Source: Corythucha ciliata
Lineage: Eukaryota; Arthropoda; Insecta; Hemiptera; Tingidae
Length of the DNA: 64,000 nt
Reading direction: 5' to 3'
Assembly (NCBI GenBank): GCA_038030265.1
Contig: CM075943.1
Location: 25,358,001-25,422,000, forward strand
Shown here: in pieces, positions 38,301-45,740 of the stretch
Layout of the letters: the number at the start of each line of letters is the position of its first letter
Numbering within the stretch: the first letter of the stretch is position 1
Notes under the pieces: generated by a model
What the model was told of the DNA's origin: nothing
What the model saw: only the letters and a program-made list of their open reading frames with translations
Database searches by the model: none
Translations under genes and position numbers: made by a program

Positions 38301-39046
38301 GTCGCCCACTCGTTGGCTACCCTAGCGATATGTCACTTAATTCCACCGTCGCTACACCGCAACCCCTTCACGTGATCTACAAGCCTAAAACACCGACGAC
38401 GCCGTTTCGAGCTAGCTCGCCGACGTCGTCAGTTCTGCCGGCCGAGCATACGTTGACGCCAACTGTTATGACCCCACCGTATTTCAGCGATATGAGCTCG
38501 GTGCGGCGAAGCACTGAACAAACACTGAGAAGTGTTCACGAACAGTACAGTCAAGAGTTGCCTTCGCTTCACGCCATTCAAGAGCAACAGAGGCGACGGC
38601 GCTATGTGCCCCGTCACGTTAGATCCGCTCCTGATTTGTTCATAACTGAAACGTCCCCCGAAAGCCGTTCAAGCTCAAGCGGTTTTGGCTCGAAAAACAC
38701 CTCATCCCAACCGAACAGTTCGGGCACCACCTCTGGCGACTGGCGACTTCTCTACCGACCACCACCGTCACTGCCACCACCGCCGCCTCTCTGGCTTCAG
38801 TACACATCGGCATTCCCTTCGCCCACCCATTCCGAGTTGAGTCAACGGCCCAGCGTCGACGATCACTATGAGTTCGACGTCTACCCAATTTCACCCACGC
38901 CCCCCGATGACGTCCTATTGTCGCCGACGCTTCGAATGAAATACGACAACATCGAGGCTCGAGTTCAAGCGATGAAAGAGGAATTTCACGCGTTTCGCGC
39001 CCGTCAAGCAAGACGCATGCGCTCCGAGTTGGAAAGTGCTTGCTAA
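18917..39046 (+). CDS. tutl: Turtle (IGSF9/Dasm1-family Ig receptor), whole gene model
   Basis: Fourteen exons carry an intact coding frame: 18917-18977, 19085-19209, 28263-28494, 28564-28839, 29050-29337, 29418-29608, 29672-29812, 29878-29955, 30028-30299, 30362-30534, 34021-34206, 34281-34508, 34593-34674 and 38068-39046. All introns are GT-AG and all phases agree, giving 1103 residues without optional exons. The order is signal peptide, five Ig domains, two fibronectin III domains, one transmembrane helix and a cytoplasmic tail, matching fly Turtle as I remember it. Family knowledge: Turtle/IGSF9 proteins sit at the neuronal surface and act in axon and dendrite patterning, self-avoidance and synapse formation through homophilic contacts. 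Three possible cassette exons (31878-31925, 32483-32542, 33114-33188) and an alternative end (34887-34929) could add isoforms. Confidence 0.93.
19085..19209 (+). CDS. tutl: tutl exon 2, first half of Ig1
   Basis: It is read in phase 1 after an AAAG acceptor, giving WTGPQDAVHITAILGE and then VVFNC (first Ig cysteine), DHPVPYVLQW (the Ig tryptophan) and a final EKK before GTAGGC. The stretch DAVHITAILGE is strongly conserved in arthropod Turtle. It ends in phase 0 and joins GEEIPIYIWY of the next exon across a 9-kb intron. Confidence 0.93.
20470..20602. mobile_element. ~133-bp MITE, copy 1
   Basis: The terminal inverted repeats read GGGGTCAACCATGAGCTAGC and its complement and continue into CGTTAAAA-like sequence. 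A GCGGTAACTAAGGACGC block lies inside. A second, inverted copy occurs at about 35699-35839. It encodes no protein. The flanks CCT and TGG extend the palindrome slightly, and no clear target duplication is visible. Confidence 0.75.
20891..21231 (-). pseudogene. Non-LTR retrotransposon (LINE) ORF2 C-terminal fragment
   Basis: On the minus strand the frame gives DAIKYVMTEWLVKGQLNGKL, then DSPDCPCGGEAESAEHVILR and CSLY. This is the cysteine/histidine cluster (CPCG...E..H....C) found after the RNase H or reverse-transcriptase region of I/R1/Jockey-type LINEs. The GC-rich DNA down to about 20606 may be the 3' UTR. It is a dead 5'-truncated insertion in a tutl intron. The clade is not certain. Confidence 0.65.
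23496..25425. mobile_element. 1.93-kb element with ~430-bp terminal inverted repeats
   Basis: The left arm (about 23496-23925) is repeated inverted as the right arm (about 25005-25425). The ends start TACAGGGTGTTCGAAAATTC. The flanking TA on both sides (23494-23495 and 25426-25427) fits a TA target-site duplication. The arms share landmarks such as CTAGAGCGGCCGGGAGCAAG in the right arm and its complement in the left, at roughly 85-90% identity by eye. The ~1.08-kb centre has only short open frames (24143-24403 and 24627-25013) that match nothing I recognise. It is a foldback-type non-autonomous transposon. Confidence 0.8.
25480..25960 (-). repeat. Degenerate minisatellite, family B, inverted relative to 18.3 kb
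   Basis: Units run roughly AAACAAATTCGCGGATTCGG followed by CTCT and a stretch ending in AGCC. This is the complement of the family-B unit at 18280-18560. About ten diverged copies lie in intron 2 of turtle. No conserved open frame is present. Confidence 0.55.
26745..26950 (+). repeat. Degenerate ~50-bp tandem repeat
   Basis: Four imperfect units contain an AAATTACAATTTT-like stretch, then a CCCCGAAAA-like stretch, then CTGACTATT with a G-rich end. The frame at 26656-27111 stays open for 151 codons only because the unit is repeated in frame. The resulting peptide has no recognisable domain and lies within an intron. Confidence 0.5.
28263..28494 (+). CDS. tutl: tutl exon 3, second half of Ig1
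   Basis: The acceptor CAG at 28262 is followed in phase 0 by GEEIPIYIWYDSYPTHSGEG. SLNLTNIRESDQGWYECKVV carries the second Ig1 cysteine in the DxGWYxC pattern. NGTWFHLDVH closes the domain, and the exon ends in phase 1 at a GTAAAA donor. NLT and NGT are N-glycosylation sequons. Together with exon 2 it completes Ig1. Confidence 0.95.
28564..28839 (+). CDS. tutl: tutl exon 4, Ig2
   Basis: A phase 1-1 exon of 276 bp encodes one whole Ig domain: APPRFSVTPEEVIYVNLGDA, then IILNCQAEGTPAPVIQWYKD (first Cys and Trp), then GTELRISNIRHEDIGDYTCI (second Cys). The conserved FNDGTELRIS stretch matches Turtle. It is separated from exon 3 by only 69 bp. Confidence 0.95.
29050..29337 (+). CDS. tutl: tutl exon 5, Ig3
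   Basis: A symmetric phase 1-1 exon of 288 bp. It starts GAVIMVPPTNKTKLEGEKVQ, continues FSCEAKALPGNVTVRWWKEN (Cys and Trp) and ends DTGQYTCQVSNGIGDPQSAS, leading into SVEY across the junction. NKT and NVT are possible N-glycosylation sites. It is followed by an 80-bp intron that begins with a long poly-T run. Confidence 0.95.
29418..29608 (+). CDS. tutl: tutl exon 6, first part of Ig4
   Basis: Phase 1 in, phase 0 out. It encodes YPAKVTFTPTVQYLPFRLGG, then VQCYIKANPPLQYVTWTKDK with the Ig4 Cys and Trp, and ends in NGSLLFTR before a GTAGGG donor. All of this is strongly Turtle-like. The following 63-bp intron is open in the same frame. Confidence 0.94.
29672..29812 (+). CDS. tutl: tutl exon 7, end of Ig4 and start of Ig5
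   Basis: A phase 0-0 exon of 141 bp. VNQNHQGRYTCTPYNAQGTQ supplies the second Ig4 cysteine. VRKPPVFTVEPEPLYQRK opens Ig5. It joins VGETVEMHCDAQEAEG in the next exon across a 65-bp intron. Confidence 0.94.
29878..29955 (+). CDS. tutl: tutl exon 8, Ig5 first strands
   Basis: A phase 0-0 exon of only 78 bp encoding VGETVEMHCDAQEAEGTQKP and then TIQWQR, with the Ig5 Cys and Trp. The following 72-bp intron has no in-frame stop. Confidence 0.93.
30028..30299 (+). CDS. tutl: tutl exon 9, end of Ig5 and start of fibronectin III-1
   Basis: Phase 0 in, phase 2 out. RVRIVGGNITIDSLRQRDFG and YYHCVASNEVAT complete Ig5. EGTQPHAPYNVTANASEFTV and SWLPGYSGGPDYKQNYTIW start the first fibronectin III domain. 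The last codon (Trp) is split by a 62-bp intron. Several sequons (NIT, NVT, NAS, NYT) are visible. Confidence 0.95.
30362..30534 (+). CDS. tutl: tutl exon 10, rest of fibronectin III-1
   Basis: Phase 2 in, phase 1 out. It encodes YREEGESEWSTIPVTPPGST, then TTYEFQVIGKNALGDGMLSK and VIRVTTL, the usual strand pattern (TxYxFxVxxxNxxG). The GTAAGC donor at 30535 opens a 3.5-kb intron that contains three candidate cassette exons. Confidence 0.95.
31878..31925 (+). CDS. tutl: Candidate tutl cassette exon A (48 bp)
   Basis: It lies between TGGTAG and GGTAAGC, with phase 1 at both ends, so including or skipping it keeps the frame. It would encode DVKGDVRVAPPKPTTS in the linker between fibronectin III-1 and III-2. 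The donor is near consensus and the acceptor has a weak pyrimidine tract. No homologue is remembered, so the call rests on splice signals, phase and similarity in form to the next two segments. Confidence 0.5.
32483..32542 (+). CDS. tutl: Candidate tutl cassette exon B (60 bp)
   Basis: It is bounded by TTGGTAG and GGTAAGC, phase 1 at both ends. It would encode DDVSSANLGPPPQGFTPAPE, Pro-rich and linker-like. It shares the opening Asp/Val pattern with candidates A and C. Splicing could include it alone or with the others. Confidence 0.5.
33114..33188 (+). CDS. tutl: Candidate tutl cassette exon C (75 bp)
   Basis: A pyrimidine-rich TTTTACAG acceptor and a GGTAAAT donor bound a phase 1-1 segment. 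It would encode DVYGIIIFPTDSSGSTLIPP followed by ILRPK. It is the best supported of the three by its acceptor. Its product would extend the linker before GPKPGPPRN of the second fibronectin III domain. Confidence 0.55.
34021..34206 (+). CDS. tutl: tutl exon 11, first part of fibronectin III-2
   Basis: A phase 1-1 exon after a TTCACAG acceptor. GPKPGPPRNVTVTEISNGFM and then SWQAPAERANLVQYYLIKYK are typical Turtle fibronectin III sequence. It ends DENQYL plus one base, and the split codon is completed to Val by the next exon, giving YLVKNLVGGRTYYF. Confidence 0.95.
34281..34508 (+). CDS. tutl: tutl exon 12, end of fibronectin III-2 and transmembrane helix
   Basis: The exon starts two bases into a Val codon at a CTCAG acceptor. 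It runs KNLVGGRTYYFRVVAHSAKS, then VPARVKHKAITAGVVGGILF and FIVAIILSVCAVKIC (the transmembrane helix), then NKRKRRKQEK, a basic stop-transfer anchor. This region is almost identical to what I recall of fly Turtle. The exon is phase 1-1. Confidence 0.96.
34593..34674 (+). CDS. tutl: tutl exon 13, juxtamembrane cytoplasmic segment
   Basis: Phase 1 in, phase 2 out. It encodes EYNMVACRITDVRNGSQATP and VSQVPLK. NMVACRITD is a conserved Turtle motif just inside the membrane. The GTGAGT donor at 34675 can pair in phase with a nearby acceptor at 34886 or with the distant acceptors near 38035 and 38068. Confidence 0.92.
34887..34929 (+). CDS. tutl: Candidate alternative last exon of a short tutl isoform
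   Basis: A TTCTTGTAG acceptor lies 212 bp after the exon-13 donor. Phase 2 joining gives K followed by VVGSYRDYSLELP and a stop. This would end the protein after about 791 residues with a short cytoplasmic tail. Turtle isoforms with short tails are known in flies, which makes it plausible. No clear AATAAA is seen close downstream, so it may instead be a chance acceptor. Confidence 0.5.
35699..35839. mobile_element. ~140-bp MITE, copy 2
   Basis: The right end, GCTAGCTCATGGTTGACCCC, is the complement of the left end of copy 1 at 20470. The inner block (GCGTCATTAGTTACCGC) also matches copy 1 inverted. The left end is more diverged (CATAACCATGAACTGGCGT). It lies in a tutl intron. Confidence 0.7.
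35940..36195 (+). repeat. Degenerate ~18-bp minisatellite
   Basis: Units resemble AACCACAAAACGCTCT, with about a dozen diverged copies such as ACCACAGAACACTTCG and ACCACATAACGCTTACC. The array is non-coding and intronic. Confidence 0.65.
38068..39046 (+). CDS. tutl: tutl last exon, long cytoplasmic tail
   Basis: The acceptor TTATTTCAG at 38067 opens the frame in phase 2: K/NKSRIPGLKCLCLDFTD, then about 325 residues to the stop at 39044-39046. The tail is rich in Ser, Thr and Pro. It contains RRRRYVPRHVRSAPDLF, the serine-rich ESRSSSSGFGSKNTSSQ, a TSGDWRLLYR stretch, a proline run (PPPSLPPPPPLW) suited to SH3, WW or EVH1 partners, DDHYEFDVYP, and a basic, probably helical end. The last residues (ESAC) loosely resemble a PDZ ligand, which is speculative. 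An upstream in-phase acceptor at 38034 would add 11 residues. Confidence 0.9.
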
Positions 39047-41160
39047 GTTTCAAAGTGCCATTAGTGCGAGAGACAGTTTCCCACCGTGAACTATAAAATA
39101 TTTTAATAAACCGAAGTGTTCAAAATCTGACGTGGACAAGAGATAAATGCCAGGCATTATCAACTCAATTACCTTAACATATTTATACCTTAACTGTGTA
39201 AAAAGTGCAGCTACGTTGAAACAGTTTTAATTTGTAAATTATTTTGCAAATTTTGTTACCGCTTGTAATTGAACTGAGGATTTTTCATCGTGTCAATTAA
39301 ATTTTTTGAGGGGTTGGAAGGGGGGAGGGCACCGTTATTGCTTCAATATCTTCTTACTAATCGTAGACTTCCATAGATTTTTTTTGTTTTTGTTTTTTTT
39401 ACATTTTTTGTTCAATGGCGTGTAAAGAATAGTTTTCAATTGAATTTTCTTACAATTTTGTTCAAAATTTAAAACGTGTGTAAGCTCAGTTCAAATATTA
39501 AGCGCAACAAGAAGTCTTTCTGATATAATGAAATTATGTTTAGACGTTAAAAATTAGCCTTTTTTTACCCTGTTAGAGGGTGAATGTTTTTGCTCTTTCT
39601 TAAAACAAAACAGTACATACATATATAAATTCATATATGTATAAGTTGAAAGGAATCGTCAGTAACGTTAGCAATGAGAATTATTATTAATAATAAGTGA
39701 AAATTCTAACGCTTTAAAAAAAAACACACATTTTTTAGGGGGGAAGATTTTTATTGAGTGTTAAAGAACCCTCGGACTTCTTCGTCCAAAGGGGCCCAGC
39801 CCCCTCCTATACGCGTCGGAGAACTTTGAGGGTTCACCATACGTTATATCAGTCACAGGGCTGTTTGTTTCACGAGTTTTTTCGACGTGGCCAATATCTT
39901 GAAACCCGAAGAAAAAAAAAGATTACCAGTTGAGCTGTTGTAATCCTTTTTTTTTATTTTTCTCGTACGAAAAAATCTCCACTCATCCCTGTTTCCCCGA
40001 GACAGGCACCTGTTAATTTTTTTAAAAAACAAAAAATTCGCCCTAACTGAAACTGGCTGGGTCCACTTTTTGCATTCTAAAACAAAAAATAATAAACAAA
40101 ATCTTCAGTCTCAAAAAACTATGTATAATGATATTATATATAAATGTAGTGACCTAGACACAGACGTAGGACTTCTATTTTGTAAGACGCACCTATTTAT
40201 TGCATTGTCTTTGATATTTTCAATAGAATGAAGAGGGGGAAAAAGTGCAATCTCGTCCTTTTAGAGTCTATTTAAAGGAGTACAAAGTGTTTATTTAAGT
40301 GTGTATTATTTATTTATTTTATTTTCAAATTCGGTGATAATTTCTTCTTGCCAGAGAGATAGGCTGAGTTTAGTTTCATTTTATTTTTAATCTGAAGAAA
40401 AAAAAACAGTAAATCCTCAATGAGATGTGTAAATGTATTATTTTTTGATCTCAAAAATCATAATTTCCTATGTTCCCGAGAATAAATTTATTTAAATTAT
40501 TTTAGCAGCTGCTTTAACGGAAGAGAAATTGTTTAGATTTTAATTTATACCACGGAAGACTGAAAGAATAATGCGTTCTTGTATTATTATATTTTTTAGT
40601 TTAATTTAAGCGTACGATTGTGATTTTTTTTTCTACTAAGAAAATTGTATGCAGCCGACGAACAAGCTCCCTTTTTTTCTTTTTCAACTATAAAACCAAC
40701 TCGCATAATAGAAAAGCGTGAAGTTAGTTATCAAAACAATTTACAAATTAAAAAATCAGTCCATTCGGTGATGAAAAGGCTCAACTTGTATGTAAAAAAA
40801 GTTTCACTATGAAACGACTTTTTTTACCATTGTAGAACTTGTCTGCCTGCGTGTTAAAATTTTTAATTTGTGTCCTTTTGTTTCGAAGTAAAGTAAATAA
40901 GTAGAACATAATATTCTAAAAAACAAGGTGCATTTTGAACGAGAATTTGTGTTTTACGTTTGTTTTTTGTTTTTGTTACGTTCGAAGAAAAAGAAAATAA
41001 AAAGAAAACCTAGCAGTAATCAACATTTTTGATGTTAATAGAATGTAAATAATATTAATAATAATTATGATAAATTAACACGTTAGAATCGTTATTATTA
41101 CGAAGATCAAAATCACAGAAAAAAGTCCGTTTGTACAAATAAAAATATGACACAAAACTA
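39047..41160 (+). other. tutl: Probable long 3' UTR of tutl
   Basis: Immediately after the stop the DNA becomes strongly AT-rich and mostly free of transposon-like repeats over about 2.1 kb. AATAAA signals occur near 39103, 40482 and 41139, so short and long 3' ends are possible. Long AU-rich 3' UTRs are common in neuronal genes. A block near 39770-39850 is less AT-rich. The exact polyadenylation site cannot be read. Confidence 0.55.
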
Positions 41161-42561
41161 TTGCGTTTTATAGAGGAAAATCACTGATGAATATCCATTT
41201 TTTAGCATTGATAAAGAAATAAAAAGGGAGAAACATGATTGTTTTGTTTTTGTTAACGATATTAACGCTGGACTGTCATTTTGGGTATTCTCGTTGGCAA
41301 TATAAAAAAGTAGGGAGAAAAAATGGCCTATCTTTGTTTTTCAAAGTGGAACATTTTTTTGTACTCGAAAAAATGTTTGTTATTTCATACAAACGATAAA
41401 AATTATATTGTGAAAGTCGTGCAAACATCCTATGCAAAAATAAGTACCGATGATATTAATAAAACAGAGAAAATAAACATGTTGTGGTTGTGGTTAACCT
41501 GGTTCCACTGGACTTGTGTCGCACTGACAAGCAGCGCCCCTACGATGGAACAGAATATTTCGCGGGGCCCCGTGCGCACTATCTAATGATCTTGGGAGAT
41601 CCACGTTTCCTAAATTGCGGATTGATTCCTTCCTCGGTTCTCCTAATAGAAGCCCAGGGGGTCCATTGTAGAACAGGGTTCGAATCCAGCCGTTTTTGCT
41701 TTAAAAATATGCTGAAAATAGTCAATTTCATCCCCGAAACTCATTGTTCGAGTATCAAAACGTTTTACGTGAGTGTCTATCCTCCACGACCGATCAGTGT
41801 TCTACAGAGGGGTCACTGCACGCTTGCTGCGAAACTTTATCCGCCCACTCCGTACCCCAGAATTCTATTATACAGAAACTGACATATTTTTCATGGTTAA
41901 TCGTCATTTTTGTGCCAAATTACTCATTTCTAGAATCTAAAATTAGACTATGTGGCTAAATTTTCAGTTTTACAGCCAATTGTTCCGTCCAAGATTATCG
42001 AATTATTTGCCATTTTATATTAGCAACAACTAATCTTTCTTTGAAACAAAATAATTTTTGGGGGCTTAAAACTCGGATTCTCAGGGAAATTTTTATATTT
42101 CTTTCAGACGATCTGAATTCTGATTGAATTGTACGGCTTCAATTTCGAACAGAAGATTTCAGGGGCTGAAGTGCCACTTTTTATTTCAACAGTGAGGTCT
42201 ACACTACAAGCCAATTATTCCGTTTGTCGGGGCTGAATTGAACGGTTTCTCGGCCGAATACTCAGCTTCAGCAGTGGAAAAATTACCTGTTTTTGATCTA
42301 ATTACAAGAATTTGAGGCTATAAAACTTGGAAGACTAAAGATTTCTTGCACCAGATTCGTCTACACTCTCTACATCAAGAAATCATTGGGATAGAACATG
42401 CAAGCCCTCGTTGAGGCGATTAACGCTCAGGAAGAGATCCAGAAGGAGATCAGGAGGGGGAAGAGATCAAAGAAGGCCCTAAATGGGGGGGGGGGGGTTT
42501 CAACCAAGTGTTCCGTCCAAGAATAATCGAATTTGCCATTTTATATTAGCAACAACTACAG
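41161..42561. other. Non-coding stretch; local duplication, no gene
   Basis: No gene is supported. A perfect B-box-like string GGTTCGAATCC lies near 41677 but no tRNA cloverleaf forms around it. Sequence at 41975-42105 is repeated at 42501-42557 and 44525-44595, so this locus was duplicated before the Penelope-like element landed. A poly-G tract lies near 42487. Confidence 0.55.
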
Positions 42562-42912
42562 TTGAACCAAACTCTGATGGATTTTAAAACAAAATTTCCA
42601 GATGTAAATGAACCTAATCATATGTAAAACAAATTCGTTTTATGGCGTTTTCCATTTGCACAAAATTCCGCTCTGGAGCCGAGCATTTCCACCCGTCTTC
42701 TCCGTTACCACATGATATAATTCAACATGACACTATATTCAAGAACAACACGAACAATAAATTACTCAAAATCTCAAATTCACACGTAAAAAATAAGCCA
42801 AGAGCATAAACGAAAAACGACATCTTACCCTTCTACTGCAAGTAACGCAACTAAACATACATTCTGCGCAATTGAAACTATTTGAAGCCACCAATCTATC
42901 ACTCCCTTACCA

Positions 42913-43985
42913 CTAATCCCCACCACTCCCCAACGGCATCACCATTGCTCTATTCCCAAAATTCGTTTTTCGGTACGTTTCTAATATGTGATTATACTGT
43001 TCACAAACTCTGTTGGAATCAACCTGCAAATTAACATTATTCCTCATCAATTTAATATGGACAGACTCAAGCCATTGAAGCCTCCTGTCATTACTGTCCC
43101 TTGCAACAATTTTAACATTACTCACATCCACAACATGACCGGTTTCAATCACATGTTGTGAGAGCCCAGTGCACCCTTGATTATTTCTAATATTATTAGC
43201 ATGCTGTGCCATTCTAATTTTTACGAGCTGTATTGTCTTGCCAACATATACCCTATGACAAGAACAATCAATCGCATACACAACATGTGAACTCAACATT
43301 TTGTCCGTCTTATCCTTAAGCGGTGGCACCAACTGGCTTACTCTATTGGCCATGTAATTATATAGTTTTATATTACAAAAAATCTCCTCCTGCTTAACTA
43401 ATTTCATTAATTTCTCCGTAAGCCCTTCAATATAAATAAAACCAACAAATCCAACATTACTAAAATCACAGCTAATTTTATCACCAGGGGAGTTACACCT
43501 ACCGTCACAGCCACAATTAACAGGCCGAAAACTTAGTCTATCTCAGCCATTATCAGGTACAATATGTGGGATACTTAATCTATCACAGCCATTCTTACCT
43601 ACTATTTGTGTGGGAATTAATTGACTGGCACCATCATTCTCAGGTCTATCACGCACTGATGGTTTTTTATACATTTCATACTTCTGTTTCCGTATCACAG
43701 CTTCAATGAGACTAGATGGATAGTTATTGTGTACAAACATCGTCCTTAATTTACTCAGGTTAGACCTGTGGAAACTAAAATCACTCAACAACATCACGCG
43801 TCTAACTCTATTTTTCAACACATTAAATTTTTGCTGAAACGGATGTGACGAATAGTAATTTAAAATCCTATCCGAAGCATCTGGCTTTCTATACCAATCA
43901 ATCCCAAAACTCTGATCTTCCGCCCTGCTCACCAACAAGTCCAAAAACGGCAGCCTACCACCCTGCTCTGCTTCCATTTCGGTAC
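42913..43985 (-). pseudogene. Penelope-like RT C-terminus plus GIY-YIG endonuclease (broken)
   Basis: Reading from high to low coordinates, the frame starts inside the RT-to-linker region (GGRLPFLDLLVSR, IDWYRKPDASDRILNYYSSHP). A single in-frame TGA at about 43543 interrupts it, and it continues in the same frame through a Cys-rich linker to the endonuclease. That domain carries HVVYAIDCSC and VYVGKT, the GIY-YIG equivalents, followed by KIRMAQHANNIRN. The catalytic RT core is missing through 5' truncation. The first ~37 residues of the open frame near 44091 come from the inverted pseudo-LTR and are not part of the protein. Penelope-like elements are the family that pairs this RT with GIY-YIG. 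Confidence 0.85.
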
Positions 43986-44245
43986 ATATTAGAAATGTAC
44001 CGAAAAACGAATTTTGGGAATAGAGCAATGGTGATGCCGTTGGGGAGTGGTGGGGATTAGTGGTAAGGGAGTGATAGATTGGTGGCTTCAAATAGTTTCA
44101 ATTGCGCAGAATGTATGTTTAGTTGCGTTACTTGCAGTAGAAGGGTAAGATGTCGTTTTTCGTTTATGCTCTTGGCTTATTTTTTACGTGTGAATTTGAG
44201 ATTTTGAGTAATTTATTGTTCGTGTTGTTCTTGAATATAGTGTCA

Positions 44246-44288
44246 GTTGCTGATGAGGGGTCACAGTTGTGCCCGAAATGCATTCGAC
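44246..44288 (+). ncRNA. Hammerhead ribozyme of the Penelope-like element
   Basis: The conserved core is complete: CTGATGA (44250-44256), stem II closed by G44257-C74 with GGG/CCC and a CAC/GTG extension, then CGAAA (44274-44278). Stem III is the self-complementary ATGCAT (44278-44283). Cleavage would follow T44284. Stem I pairs CGAC (44285-44288) with GTTG (44246-44249), including one G-U pair. A very short palindromic stem III matches the small hammerheads known from Penelope-like elements, which are reported to act as dimers. Only one pseudo-LTR copy retains it. Confidence 0.8.
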
Positions 44289-44595
44289 AATTAAAAGAGA
44301 CTGCAAAAGTAATTGGTTGTAGTTAGTTCCAAAAGTTTGAAGAGGAGAAAAGTACAATTTCGCGCCTTCTTTGGGAGGAGCAAAATGCTTCATTTATAAC
44401 CCAAAGTGCGAAACAAATATTTCTGAAGGGTTTTAAATTTTTATTTATTTATTTACGTGGAAGGATTGATGGGCCTAATCTAAAAAAAAATATTTTTGGA
44501 AGATGTGAAACTTCCTCACTACAGTCTTTCTTTGAAACAAAATGCGTTTTTTTGGGCTTAAAACTCGGATTCTCAGGGTAATTCTTACATTTCTA

Positions 44596-45740
44596 GTCGA
44601 TTAGTTGACTAAAGGCGGCAGGGGAAGCCGACATCGGGGCTAAAGAGGTTATACTTAGGTGGACTGTTATCTACCCAGCCCTCCCATGCAATCCTATGCA
44701 AATCGTGATAAGGTAACCTTTGTGTAACCTATACCTACATAAAAAAAGTTTGCCCCGATGTCCGGAACTCGGCGGCAGACGAAATAGACGATTTCCGTGG
44801 AAAAAGCGAAGGTTTAGAACTGCAGGTTATGGCATGGGTTTATTTCTAGTTGCCTAGAGCCTCTTAAACAGTTTTTTTTTTTCACATTGCTAGCATTACT
44901 ACGAGTGTATTTCGGTGATTTCGGTTTCAAATACTACATGTTTTATTGAGTTTTTCGTTTATTTCGAGTCTACAATTATACTTCCTTCGCGTGCTTCTCA
45001 TCTAAAGTCAGAAAAATGCGATTCTATTGCTGCTTCGATGACTGTACAAGTTTTTCCATTCCGGATCGACCTGGGTTGACGCAGCTACTAAATTTATCTC
45101 TTTTCCTCAACCTTGCCAGCACTTGATTGAAAACGTCTTAAATTGAGGAAAAAGGGAAGAGAAAGTACATGTGAAGGAGTGTGATAAATGTGCAAATATG
45201 ATGGGACTTCATGTTAAGGGGCCGCCGGAACGACGAGTTTTCTTCGGTACGGTACGTTTCGTGAGACGGTGGCTGAAGAATAAAATCAGAAACGAATAAC
45301 TGCAAAAGTGGTTTTAGTTTGACGGGAATGAGAGAAAAATAAGTTCACTTTACTCACCTCAAGACAAGAGTAACCCATAACCTGGCCTAAGCGGGTTGCA
45401 AAACTGTTGAAGTAGGACTGGAGAGCGCATGAGTGGAAATCGTCTATTGGCTAAATACGGATCGGCCATTCAATAGTGGCTGACAAAAAATTAAACTTTT
45501 TTTTTTCTCCTGAAAACAAAAACAAAAAAATTTCGCTCCGGCAGCTGGCGGTTGGGTAGAGTGCATTTAATTTCGTATTCGGATACCCTAAGCCGTCCCA
45601 GAAGAAATATAATGTTGAGACCGTTATTTGTTGCGTTAATGTTTGACCCTCCCTCATACTGGTTGCTGCAGGGTTTGTTTAAGCTGAACTTAATGGGAAT
45701 GAAAGGCTACTTCAAAATGGAATCACCGTACCGAATATAA
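44596..45740. other. Non-coding stretch; nothing recognised
   Basis: No open frame, RNA gene or repeat could be assigned. Confidence 0.5.

Larger units (their letters stand above)
42562..44517 (-). mobile_element. Penelope-like retroelement, truncated, with inverted pseudo-LTRs
   Basis: A roughly 1.96-kb insertion is flanked by ACTACAG (42555-42561 and 44518-44524), probably a 7-bp target duplication, and its boundaries agree with the uninterrupted copy at 42030. Two arms of about 260 bp (42729-42990 and 43984-44244) are inverted copies of each other. They contain the 3' end of the endonuclease frame plus downstream DNA, which fits the pseudo-LTR arrangement of Penelope-like elements. The coding remnant lies on the minus strand and a hammerhead ribozyme on the plus strand. 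Confidence 0.8.
41975..44595 (+). repeat. Segmental duplication, second copy split by a retroelement
   Basis: Copy 1 (41975-42105) reads through GTTCCGTCCAAGATTATCG, TATTAGCAACAACTA and CTTTCTTTGAAACAAAAT into CTTAAAACTCGGATTCTCAG. Copy 2 has the first part at 42501-42557 and resumes at 44525-44595. The interruption supplies an empty-site comparison for the inserted element. Confidence 0.75.

Noticed and set aside
41600..41700. tRNA gene suggested by a perfect B box (GGTTCGAATCC)
   Set aside because: No cloverleaf, A box or acceptor stem could be built around it.
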